Below are positions 1 through 5,542 of a stretch of DNA of 5,698 nucleotides, piece after piece. Source of the DNA: DAOTUL01 sp034437435. Lineage in GTDB: Bacteria; Chloroflexota; Anaerolineae; Aggregatilineales; Phototrophicaceae. The DNA lies in contig CAYQJO010000272.1 of assembly GCA_964417785.1 (NCBI GenBank), positions 1 to 5,698 of the forward strand, in the 5' to 3' direction. The first letter of the stretch is position 1; every line of letters starts with the position of its first letter. Under the pieces are notes generated by a model, which saw only the letters and a list, made by a program, of their open reading frames with translations, did not search any database and was not told the DNA's origin. The translations under genes were made by a program, and so were the position numbers.

Positions 1-57
<57 letters not shown>

Positions 58-146
58 ATTTGAAGGGTCTCTTCCGTCATCACTGTTCTGCTGTTAAGGT
101 GCCGGGTCAATCACTTTAAATCTGTGTTAACCCTGTTGTGTAAACA

Positions 147-175
147 AGAATACCAACCTCCGCTTAACCTGTCAA
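147..175 (-). promoter_or_regulatory. rRNA proximal promoter (P3)
   Basis: On the minus strand the -35 TTGACA (175-170) is followed after exactly 17 bp by the -10 TATTCT (152-147), a near-consensus sigma70-type promoter. The start site should fall near 141-139, giving about 83 nt of leader before mature 16S. The discriminator (146-140, TGTTTAC) is AT-rich, unlike those of the two upstream promoters. A TGGGAT repeat abuts the -35. A further -35-like TTGACC at 109-104 has no good partner -10 and is not called. Confidence 0.78.
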
Positions 176-212
176 TCCCACCATCCCAATTTGGGATAAC
201 TCGTTTGGGATA
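175..212. repeat. ATCCCA/TGGGAT repeat cluster abutting the P3 -35
   Basis: Four copies of one hexamer lie within 38 bp: ATCCCA at 175-180 and 183-188, and its reverse complement TGGGAT at 192-197 and 206-211. The middle two form a perfect 7-bp inverted repeat ATCCCAA-T-TTGGGAT (183-197), and the right two belong to a 9-bp direct repeat TTTGGGATA (190-198 and 204-212). The cluster sits just upstream of the proximal rRNA promoter and touches its -35, where an activator or repressor of rRNA synthesis would bind. The repeats are seen directly; the binding role is inferred. Confidence 0.6.
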
Positions 213-248
213 TTCGGATTTCCCGGTCAGCCAGGTCGGCGTTATGTC

Positions 249-265
249 GCGCTGCAACGCAGCGC
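249..265. other. Perfect 7-bp stem-loop in the rRNA leader
   Basis: GCGCTGC (249-255) and GCAGCGC (259-265) are perfect reverse complements separated by AAC, giving a compact GC-rich hairpin. It would be part of leader transcripts from the two distal promoters. No T-run follows on the minus strand, so it does not look like a terminator in the direction of transcription. Its role is unknown. Confidence 0.5.
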
Positions 266-280
266 TCTCATTTTCTCTAC

Positions 281-320
281 GCCAACCGTCAAGGGCAAAA
301 ACCCGCCCCCTTACGGTGGC
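281..320 (-). other. Bulged 13-bp stem-loop in the rRNA leader
   Basis: In the minus-strand transcript, GCC (320-318) pairs with GGC (283-281), ACCGT (317-313) with ACGGT (289-285), and AAGGG (312-308) with CCCTT (295-291). Only two single-base bulges (290 and 284) interrupt it, and a 12-nt loop containing GGGTTTTTG closes it. It lies between the second and third promoters, so only transcripts from the distal promoters would carry it. No U-tract follows. It could be a leader element for antitermination or processing, or a remnant of another function. A TTGACG at 292-287 inside it has no matching -10. Confidence 0.5.
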
Positions 321-369
321 GTGCTTTGGCTATGCTGTCTGTGTTGTTAATCTTGTCCACATGGCTCGC

Positions 370-398
370 AGTCTATCACGTCCGCTTCGCCTCGTCAA
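370..398 (-). promoter_or_regulatory. rRNA middle promoter (P2), extended -10
   Basis: Minus-strand TTGACG (398-393), 17-bp spacer, then TAGACT (375-370) preceded by TGA, which fits an extended -10 (TGn). The predicted start is near 363. The discriminator (369-363, GCGAGCC) is GC-rich, a feature that in well-studied bacteria goes with growth-rate and stringent control of rRNA promoters; applying that here is inference. It is weaker than the two flanking promoters on hexamer match. Confidence 0.55.
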
Positions 399-444
399 TC
401 TTCGCTTACTCGCCTGTCCCGCCGCCTTGCTGGCTGGCTGAACC

Positions 445-475
445 GCTGAAGCCGCAACAGAATAGCAACTTCAGC
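445..475. repeat. Inverted repeat centred on the P1 -10
   Basis: GCTGAAG (445-451) and CTTCAGC (469-475) are perfect reverse complements with a 17-base gap. Their centre, position 460, falls inside the -10 hexamer of the distal rRNA promoter (459-464), so the arms flank the element symmetrically. This layout could be an operator, but 7-bp arms at this spacing also occur by chance. Confidence 0.35.
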
Positions 476-487
476 ACACACTGTCAA
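459..487 (-). promoter_or_regulatory. rRNA distal promoter (P1)
   Basis: Minus-strand TTGACA (487-482) and TATTCT (464-459) are separated by exactly 17 bp. Both hexamers and the spacer length are identical to the proximal promoter about 310 bp downstream, although the spacer sequences differ. An AT-rich tract (about 515-498) lies where an UP element would bind the RNA polymerase alpha subunit. The predicted start is near 453-452. The -35 lies only about 27 bp beyond the recR stop codon, so the rRNA operon appears to start its own transcription immediately after the recR operon. Confidence 0.75.
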
Positions 488-513
488 GGGTCTCTGCCAA
501 ACAAATTTCAAAC

Positions 514-1119
514 TTAGAGTTCGCTTCGTCCTTGAAGGGCGCGAGTCAGCGTGACTGCATCCACATATTCCAAGTCACCGCCTACAGGCAGGCCGCGAGC
601 CAACCGTGTGAGCCGGACTCCTTTACCGCTTAGCTCCCGCTGGATAAACATGGCGGTTGCATCGCCTTCAAGCCCAGGATTGGTAGCAATGATAATTTCG
701 AGGATTTCACCCTGATCCACACGCGCTACCAGTTCCTTGATCTTCAGATCGTCAGGACCGATGCCGTTGACAGGGGAGATGGCCCCATGCAGGACGTGAT
801 ATTTGCCGTTGTAACTGCCCGTCCGTTCCAGGGCCAGGACATCCAGAGGTTCTTCTACCACCGCGACAACTTTTGCGTCGCGGGAAGTATCGCCGCAGAT
901 GGCGCATGGATCGAGTTCGTTGGTGGTGATGTTGTGGCAGACAGAACAAAACGTGATTTTTTGCTTGAGATCACGCAGTGCATCTGCCAGAGACGACGAT
1001 TGCTCATCTGGCGCTCGCAGCAGATAAAAGGTCAGGCGTGATGCGGTTTTAGGGCCAACGCCCGGTAAACGCGAAAACGCTTCGACCAGTTTTGCGATAG
1101 GTTCGGGTAGGCTAGCCAA
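514..1119 (-). CDS. recR: Recombination mediator protein RecR
   Basis: RecR forms the RecFOR/RecOR complex that loads RecA onto SSB-coated gapped DNA during recombinational repair. The protein shows all expected parts: a helix-hairpin-helix DNA-binding segment near residues 17-29 (RLPGVGPKTASRL), a four-cysteine zinc finger (C58, C61, C72, C75), and a Toprim domain from about 83 (VVEEP at 87-91, HGAISPVNGIGP at 111-122) ending with the family's ATNP-EGDATA motif. I chose the TTG at 1119 rather than an upstream codon because a strong ribosome site GGAGGA (1129-1124) sits 4 nt before it, and because it gives 201 residues beginning near the conserved LPEPIAKL, the same length as E. coli RecR. 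The frame stays open upstream to 1203 inside ybaB. The start overlaps the ybaB stop by 8 nt. Very secure. Confidence 0.96.
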   Translation of the reverse strand: MASLPEPIAKLVEAFSRLPGVGPKTASRLTFYLLRAPDEQSSSLADALRDLKQKITFCSVCHNITTNELDPCAICGDTSRDAKVVAVVEEPLDVLALERTGSYNGKYHVLHGAISPVNGIGPDDLKIKELVARVDQGEILEIIIATNPGLEGDATAMFIQRELSGKGVRLTRLARGLPVGGDLEYVDAVTLTRALQGRSEL

Positions 1120-1480
1120 GCAGTCCTCCGAGACCGGGCACATCGCCAAGACCACCGGTGATGGCTTCCATTCGTTCGGCGGCCATTGTCTGGCTGTCTT
1201 CAATCGCTTTGTTAACAGCGATAACCAGCATTTCCTGGAGATCGGTCAGCCATTCCTCGTCGTCTGTGTCGATCAAATCGGGGTTGATCGTCAGCGATTC
1301 GACGCGCTGGTGACCGGTAATCACGACGGTGATGGCTCCTCCGCCGACGGACACTTCCACAGTCTCACTCTCCAGGGCTTCCTGGGCTTCAGCCATATCC
1401 TGCTGCATTTTCTGAAGCTGCTTCATCATGCCTGCCTGTGACATGCCGCCAGGAACACCACTGCTGCGTTTCTTAGCCAT
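1112..1480 (-). CDS. ybaB: YbaB/EbfC family nucleoid-associated protein
   Basis: Small DNA-binding protein of the YbaB/EbfC family, which forms tweezer-like homodimers, binds DNA and is commonly encoded between dnaX and recR. The 122 residues show the family pattern: a methionine/glutamine-rich N-terminal helix (GMMKQLQKMQQDMAEAQ, about 17-33), a central beta segment (VEVSVGGGAITVVITGHQ, about 41-58), a VESLTINPDLI motif, an acidic helix, and the glycine-rich tail typical of the family. The ATG at 1480 has a good ribosome site AAAGGAG (1493-1487) 6 nt upstream. Its start overlaps the dnaX stop by 8 nt and its stop overlaps the recR start by 8 nt, so it is probably co-transcribed and translationally coupled with both. 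The family's precise function is not settled. Confidence 0.95.
   Translation of the reverse strand: MAKKRSSGVPGGMSQAGMMKQLQKMQQDMAEAQEALESETVEVSVGGGAITVVITGHQRVESLTINPDLIDTDDEEWLTDLQEMLVIAVNKAIEDSQTMAAERMEAITGGLGDVPGLGGLLG
1120..1129 (-). promoter_or_regulatory. Ribosome binding site deciding the recR TTG start
   Basis: The minus strand reads GGAGGA (1129-1124), then CTGC, then TTG. This is the best Shine-Dalgarno match around recR and lies inside the end of ybaB. It favours the TTG at 1119 over the in-frame ATG at 1143, which has only a weak GGTGG upstream. Confidence 0.75.
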
Positions 1481-2996
1481 CTGTATCTCCTTTATCGTCA
1501 GTTTTTATCTGTCCACCGAGTTCAAGTGCCTGCATGATAACCGGATCGTCGTCATTTTGCGAGACATTCGCGCCTTCGGCCAACATGACCTGTACACGCA
1601 GGGGAATCTGGTGTGTATCGTACAGAGCGTGTTCGACGATTGCCAGTTTTTCCGGCTGACCGTAGAGCCGCCGGAAGAACACATCGTTGTCGGTGCTGAG
1701 ATAAACCAGGTTGCCATCTACATGATGGACATGGAAATGTTCCACTACCGCCGGCGCACTTTTGTTCCGAGCGTTCAGCGCACGCAACATTTCTGTCCAT
1801 TTGGCCTGCAACGCGGCAATGGAGATGGCTGGTGGGCTGCCCGGTGCTGTCGCTTCCACTTCGGGCTGGCTGGTTGGTTGCGCCTGAACGATAACGGTTT
1901 GCTGCGGTTGTGATGGTGCTTGCAGGCTGTCGATGAGTGCCAGTTCCAGACTAAGCTGCGGCTGCCAACCACTGCGGTTATCGTTGACCGCTTCGTTAAA
2001 TGTGCGGATGGCGGCCAGCAAACGGTGACGGTCGAACGCACCAGCCTGCCGCGTGAATATCGCATGGTCCTCAGCCGATGCTTCCACCAGTTCGGTGCTG
2101 GCGGTTTGTGCCAACAGAACAGCACGCAAATGCTCAACGATTTGCTGCCCAAACTGGCGCGGGTCACTGCCCGAATCAACGGCCTCGTTGATGATATGCA
2201 ATCCGTGTCCGACATCTTCCGTCACCAGCGCCTCGACCAAATCCTTGACCGCCTGCATGCTGGCGGTCCCCAGGATGCGGCGGGCAATGTCCAGCGTGAT
2301 AACCTCTTCCGGGTCGCTCACAATCTGGTCCAACAGGCTGATGCTGTCACGCACGCTGCCAGTCCCCTGGCGGGCGATCAATTCCAGGGCAGGGCGATCA
2401 ATATTCAAACCTTCCGCCTGCGTGATCGTTTCCAGACGGTCAGCCACTTCCACCAGGGAAACACGCCGGAACTCAAATTGCAGACAGCGGCTCTTGATCG
2501 TCTGCGGCACTTTGTCGATCTCGGTGGTCGCCAGTACAAAAATGGCGTGATTGGGTGGCTCTTCCAGCGTCTTGAGCAGGGCATCAAAGGCGTTGCCGGT
2601 GAAGCGGTGCACCTCGTCAATGATATAGACCTTATAGCGACCTTCGCCGGGTGTGAAAGCGATCTTGTCGCGCAGATCGCGCACATCGTCCACGCCGGTA
2701 TGGGTGGCGGCGTCAATCTCGATCAGATCGAGGAAGCGGCCTTCGTTGACGGCAATACAATGGTGGCAGGTGTTGCATGGACGTTGGTCGGCGTCTTCAT
2801 GTGTGCAGTTGACCGCCTTCGCCAGCAGCCGCGCAGTGGTCGTCTTGCCAGTACCGCGTGGCCCGCTGAACAAATAGGCGTGACGAATACGACCGGATCG
2901 AAGCGAGTTGCGCAGGGTGCGCGTGATGTGTTCCTGACCGATCACATCCTCGAATGAGAGCGGTCTCCATTTGAGGTAGAGAGCTTGTTCGGGCAA
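1473..2996 (-). CDS. dnaX: DNA polymerase III subunit gamma/tau (DnaX)
   Basis: ATPase of the replicative clamp loader, which places the beta sliding clamp on primed DNA and organises the replisome. The 507 residues begin with the signature ALYLKWRPLSFEDVIGQEH and carry Walker A GPRGTGKT (45-52), zinc-binding cysteines C64, C74, C77 and C80, Walker B IIDEVH (125-130), a sensor I segment ATTEIDKVP (156-164) and the SRC arginine-finger motif (169-171). Domain III runs to about 360, followed by a Pro/Gln-rich linker and a C-terminal domain of the type seen in non-proteobacterial DnaX. I saw no A-rich slippery site of the E. coli frameshift kind, so one full-length product is likely. The start is TTG at 2996, with AAGGA (3009-3005) 8 nt upstream; a nearby ATG (3004-3002) is out of frame. 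The stop overlaps ybaB. Confidence 0.97.
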   Translation of the reverse strand: MPEQALYLKWRPLSFEDVIGQEHITRTLRNSLRSGRIRHAYLFSGPRGTGKTTTARLLAKAVNCTHEDADQRPCNTCHHCIAVNEGRFLDLIEIDAATHTGVDDVRDLRDKIAFTPGEGRYKVYIIDEVHRFTGNAFDALLKTLEEPPNHAIFVLATTEIDKVPQTIKSRCLQFEFRRVSLVEVADRLETITQAEGLNIDRPALELIARQGTGSVRDSISLLDQIVSDPEEVITLDIARRILGTASMQAVKDLVEALVTEDVGHGLHIINEAVDSGSDPRQFGQQIVEHLRAVLLAQTASTELVEASAEDHAIFTRQAGAFDRHRLLAAIRTFNEAVNDNRSGWQPQLSLELALIDSLQAPSQPQQTVIVQAQPTSQPEVEATAPGSPPAISIAALQAKWTEMLRALNARNKSAPAVVEHFHVHHVDGNLVYLSTDNDVFFRRLYGQPEKLAIVEHALYDTHQIPLRVQVMLAEGANVSQNDDDPVIMQALELGGQIKTDDKGDTDG

Positions 2997-3019
2997 TGGA
3001 CCATTCCTTGAACGTCCTC

Positions 3020-3048
3020 AGTCTAGCACAGGCATGCCGCAGCGTCTA
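3020..3048 (-). promoter_or_regulatory. Candidate promoter of dnaX-ybaB-recR
   Basis: Minus-strand TAGACG (3048-3043), 17 bp, then TAGACT (3025-3020) preceded by TGC, an extended -10. It lies in the 53-nt gap between the transpeptidase stop and the dnaX start and would give a leader of only about 16 nt with the ribosome site inside it. The -10 hexamer matches that of the middle rRNA promoter. GTCTAG (3021-3026) and CTAGAC (3050-3055) form an inverted repeat around the element, of uncertain meaning. No T-rich terminator separates the two genes, so read-through is also possible. Confidence 0.45.
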
Positions 3049-3049
3049 C

Positions 3050-4168
3050 CTAGACCACGCGCACGGGTGTGCCGACCTCGGCCCAATCGAAGAACCACTG
3101 CGCTTCATTGATCGGCAGATTCACACAGCCGTGACTCATCTGGCGACCAAAGTTGCTGTGCCAGTAGGTGCCGTGAATGCCATAACCCCGGTGGAAATAC
3201 ATGGTATACGGCACATCGGGGAGGAAATAGCCGGGACCGCTCATGTCATCGGCCACATATTTGACGTAGATTTTGAAATCACCCAGGAGGGTCGGCGTCT
3301 CGTTGCGCCCGGTGGAGACCAGATGCGAGTGGATTAACTCACCGTTTTCATAGGCGTAAATGCGTTGGTTTTGCGTGGAGACAACGATAGCTTTCCCGAC
3401 CGTTGTGGATGGTACCGGTGACTCGGCGGCTGTCGGCATATAGACTCCGGCTGCCGGGATGACCAACTCCTGGCCGACGAGGATGATGTCCGGGTTGGTG
3501 ATGCCGTTTATCGCCACGATGTCCTGGGTACTGACGCCGTATTCTTTGGCGATCAAACCAAGTTCCTGACCGGCCTGGACAGTATGTGTGGTCGTTGGGC
3601 CGTCGTAGGTAACGGCGGCGGCGGTCTCCTCCGCAAGGGGGGCCAGTTCGACGATAGACAGCTTTAACGTGTCACCACCATCCAACGCTGCCATACCGGC
3701 TTGATTCAGTCGGTCTAATGTGTTGGGGATGTCGATCATACGTCCTGGCTGGCCGGGTGCCGGGTCCACGCGAACCGCGTCGTTGAGTGCTATCAAAGCG
3801 TTATGAGTTTGCCCCAGGTCCAGATCATATACCGGCGCAATCTGGCTGTTATCGCCGGCTTGTTCCACCTGTTGCAGGGTGGCATCCAGGTTAAAGTGCA
3901 GCCCGAATTCGTCAAACGTGCGCACCCATTGTTGTACCTCGTCCGTCAGGACCAGACTGCGACTGGCATAGTAGTTGTTCAGATTGGAGCGGGCATCCTC
4001 CGCTGATTGCCCGCCGACGCTCACACCCTCAACCTGGATTCCTTCCGGCATCCGGTCCTGGGCCAGATAAAACACGGCCAGCAGGGCGACGACGCTGACC
4101 ATCATCGCCAGTCCGGTCAACACAGCACCGCCGGTGATGATCCAGGGGGTCCAGTTGGTTCGTTGCAT
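3050..4168 (-). CDS. Membrane-anchored LysM/L,D-transpeptidase (YkuD family)
   Basis: Predicted cell-envelope enzyme that forms or exchanges L,D peptide bonds in peptidoglycan stem peptides, or attaches proteins to them. From the chosen start (372 aa): one N-terminal membrane helix (about 9-36) without a signal-peptidase site I can see; a region (about 43-185) resembling the peptidoglycan-binding domain found beside YkuD and VanW domains; a LysM domain (about 195-238, THTVQAGQELGLIAKEYGVS through GQELVIP); and a YkuD catalytic domain (about 258-372). The catalytic motif is intact: H332 in HGTYWH and SHGCVNL (345-351) with nucleophile C348. The ATG at 4168 is preferred over the in-frame ATG at 4210: it has GGAG (4178-4175) 6 nt upstream and leads straight into the membrane segment, whereas the earlier start lies inside the inverted repeat at 4188-4215. 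The target (crosslinking or anchoring) is not determined. Confidence 0.92.
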   Translation of the reverse strand: MQRTNWTPWIITGGAVLTGLAMMVSVVALLAVFYLAQDRMPEGIQVEGVSVGGQSAEDARSNLNNYYASRSLVLTDEVQQWVRTFDEFGLHFNLDATLQQVEQAGDNSQIAPVYDLDLGQTHNALIALNDAVRVDPAPGQPGRMIDIPNTLDRLNQAGMAALDGGDTLKLSIVELAPLAEETAAAVTYDGPTTTHTVQAGQELGLIAKEYGVSTQDIVAINGITNPDIILVGQELVIPAAGVYMPTAAESPVPSTTVGKAIVVSTQNQRIYAYENGELIHSHLVSTGRNETPTLLGDFKIYVKYVADDMSGPGYFLPDVPYTMYFHRGYGIHGTYWHSNFGRQMSHGCVNLPINEAQWFFDWAEVGTPVRVV

Positions 4169-4187
4169 GATGTTCTCCGTAAAACAC

Positions 4188-4215
4188 AATAGGTGACGGT
4201 CAACCGTCACCTATT
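4188..4215. promoter_or_regulatory. Perfect 13-bp inverted repeat: candidate operator or terminator
   Basis: AATAGGTGACGGT (4188-4200) and ACCGTCACCTATT (4203-4215) are perfect reverse complements around a 2-base centre, a 28-bp palindrome. It lies in the 89-nt gap between the flavoprotein stop and the transpeptidase start and directly abuts a TATAAT box (4221-4216), so a repressor bound here would cover the start site. Read as RNA on the minus strand it also makes a 12-bp stem with a UUGA loop, followed by GTGTTTTA. That is a poor U-tract, so termination of the flavoprotein transcript is possible but weakly supported. The AGGT...ACCT ends recall DtxR-type metal-regulator boxes, but the spacing differs and I do not assign a regulator. 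Confidence 0.65.
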
Positions 4216-4221
4216 ATTATA
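4216..4221 (-). promoter_or_regulatory. Candidate -10 box for the L,D-transpeptidase gene
   Basis: A perfect TATAAT on the minus strand within an AT-rich patch (4213-4230). No good -35 is found at 17 bp (TCTGGC at 4244-4239). An alternative -10, TATATT (4226-4221), has TCGATT (4249-4244) at 17 bp. The start site would be near 4210, inside the inverted repeat. A missing -35 would fit a promoter needing an activator, or simply AT-rich DNA. Confidence 0.4.
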
Positions 4222-4257
4222 ATATAACAATCTGTTATGCCAGAATCGACGCTTACC

Positions 4258-5526
4258 CTACGGATTGCGGGCCGCGTCGAACAGGACCTCGCTCAGGGTC
4301 GGATGGGCGGAGAAGATGGCTGCCAGTTCGGATAGGGTGCCGTTGTACGACAGGGCCACTGCCAGCGGGGCCAGTACATCCCCGGCATGGACGCCGACCG
4401 CAGCGCCACCCAGTAGTGCTTTCGTTTCTGGATCGACCAGCAGTTTGAGCATACCCTCGGTGCCGTCGATCAGTTTGGCTTTGAGGTTGCCGTCGTAGGT
4501 GCGGCAGATGACCTGAAGCGGACGGTCGCCAGCGTTTTGCTCATTGAGTCCGACCTGCGCGACTTCCGGTGTGGTATAAACCGCGTCGATGACCGTGTGA
4601 TGATTGTAGGGCTTGACCGGCTGATCCAGCGCATGACGGGCAGCGATATAGCCCTGAGCCGTCGCCTTATTGGCTGTCATGGGTACACCAGCGACATCGC
4701 CCACAGCGTAGATACCGGTGACCGCTGTGCGTCCATAACCATCAACCGTGAGGCCACCCGTCAGTCCGGCGGCTTCCAGGTTGAGTCCCTGAGTAAACAC
4801 ACGGCGACCCAGAGCGATGAAGGCCATCTCCGCCTGCAATGTCTCACCTGATTGCAGGGTCACGGTGGCATTGTTTTCGGTTGCGGTCACAGCTTCGACC
4901 GGGCTGTTCTTCATAATGGTTATGCCAACCATCGTCTCTTCCAGTCGGGTGCTGATGTCGCGGTCCATCATCGGCAGCAGTCGATCCAGGTCCGTGACCA
5001 GTGTGACATCGATGCCCAGTGCGCTGAACATCCCGGCATATTCGACACCGGTGACACCGCCACCGATCATAATCAGCGACCGCGGTAGGGCGGGCAGTTT
5101 GCTCATGAAGCGTGGTGCGATGATCCGCTTGCCATCCGGTTTGATCTTTTCCGGGAATACCGGGCCGGAGCCGGTGGCGATAATCACGGCATCGGCATCC
5201 AGCGTCTCGTCATTGACCGTGACCGAATGCGTGCCATTCAACGCTGCCGTACCCTGAATAACCTTAACATTTGGGAATGTGTCGGCGTAGAAGCCCGTCA
5301 TGTGTTTGCTGGTGGCCGCGATGCGCTCTTGTAGCGCTTCGATGTCGCTGGCTTCACCGTGAGCGGCAGCGGTCAACCAGACTTTGCTCGGTACCAGACT
5401 GTGCCATGTGGCACGCCCACCGACATGATCGCTCTCGATTAATGTTACGTCGGCTCCCAGGCGGGCCGCTTCCTGTGTGGCGGCGATTCCAGCCGGACCG
5501 GCACCGATGACCGTGATGTGGCTCAT
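4258..5526 (-). CDS. FAD/NAD(P)-dependent oxidoreductase lacking the redox cysteines
   Basis: Flavoprotein with the fold of dihydrolipoamide dehydrogenase, glutathione reductase and mercuric reductase. Visible parts (422 aa): FAD dinucleotide fold GAGPAG (8-13) with E31 ending strand 2, ATGS (117-120), NAD(P) fold GGGVTGVE (155-162), the second FAD motif YAVGDVAG (273-280), and a dimerisation domain with HPTLSE (408-413), which keeps the His-Glu pair. Where relatives have GGTCLNVGCIPSK, this protein reads GGRATWHSLVPSK (36-48), so both cysteines are replaced (A39, L44). It therefore cannot do disulfide chemistry; a quinone reductase (compare mycobacterial LpdA), transhydrogenase-like or other electron-transfer role is more likely, but the substrate is unknown. 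The ATG at 5526 begins the canonical N-terminus; GGGGGA lies 10 nt upstream, a slightly long spacing. A TTG at 5571 would add 15 residues overlapping ftsK and is less likely. It follows ftsK by 16 nt. Confidence 0.9.
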   Translation of the reverse strand: MSHITVIGAGPAGIAATQEAARLGADVTLIESDHVGGRATWHSLVPSKVWLTAAAHGEASDIEALQERIAATSKHMTGFYADTFPNVKVIQGTAALNGTHSVTVNDETLDADAVIIATGSGPVFPEKIKPDGKRIIAPRFMSKLPALPRSLIMIGGGVTGVEYAGMFSALGIDVTLVTDLDRLLPMMDRDISTRLEETMVGITIMKNSPVEAVTATENNATVTLQSGETLQAEMAFIALGRRVFTQGLNLEAAGLTGGLTVDGYGRTAVTGIYAVGDVAGVPMTANKATAQGYIAARHALDQPVKPYNHHTVIDAVYTTPEVAQVGLNEQNAGDRPLQVICRTYDGNLKAKLIDGTEGMLKLLVDPETKALLGGAAVGVHAGDVLAPLAVALSYNGTLSELAAIFSAHPTLSEVLFDAARNP

Positions 5527-5542
5527 GATTCTATGTTCCCCC

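Larger units (their letters stand above)
58..513 (-). other. rRNA operon upstream region (promoters and leader), no protein gene
   Basis: This 456-base stretch between the recR stop and 16S contains no convincing protein gene. The two plus-strand reading frames here (124-441 and 326-517) lack recognisable domains, oppose all neighbours and cross the promoters. What it holds is at least three minus-strand promoters (listed separately), two stem-loops and a repeat cluster. Transcripts from the most distal promoter would carry about 395 nt of leader before 16S; those from the nearest about 83 nt. I found no confident boxA antitermination motif, no tRNA and no clear rho-independent terminator for the recR operon. 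Confidence 0.8.

Noticed and set aside
104..109. TTGACC between P3 and 16S as a fourth promoter
   Set aside because: The hexamer at 17 bp is AACAGT, a poor -10, and a start there would leave almost no leader.
287..292. TTGACG as another rRNA promoter -35
   Set aside because: The hexamers at 16-18 bp (for example GAGAGC) bear no likeness to a -10, and the motif lies inside the 281-320 stem.
63..495. 10-bp direct repeat AAGGGTCTCT at 63-72 and 486-495
   Set aside because: An exact 10-mer twice in this region is noticeable but short, and the copies sit in different contexts (leader end and just upstream of the P1 -35); no function can be supported.
124..517. Two small plus-strand open frames (105 and 63 aa) in the rRNA upstream region
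   Set aside because: They run against all neighbours, cross the minus-strand promoters, and show no ribosome site or domain I recognise. The membrane-like look of the second start is not enough.
1120..1203. Upstream extension of recR to 1203 (28 extra residues)
   Set aside because: The extra residues lie in ybaB coding sequence, do not resemble RecR, and the TTG at 1119 has a far better ribosome site and gives the family length of 201.
1473..1800. Programmed frameshift in dnaX as in E. coli
   Set aside because: No A-AAA-AAG-type slippery sequence with a following stem is visible in the C-terminal half.
1920..2957. A 345-codon open frame on the plus strand opposite dnaX
   Set aside because: It lies wholly antisense to a textbook dnaX whose Walker, zinc and arginine-finger motifs are intact, and its translation shows no recognisable domain. 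Long antisense frames are common in GC-rich coding DNA.
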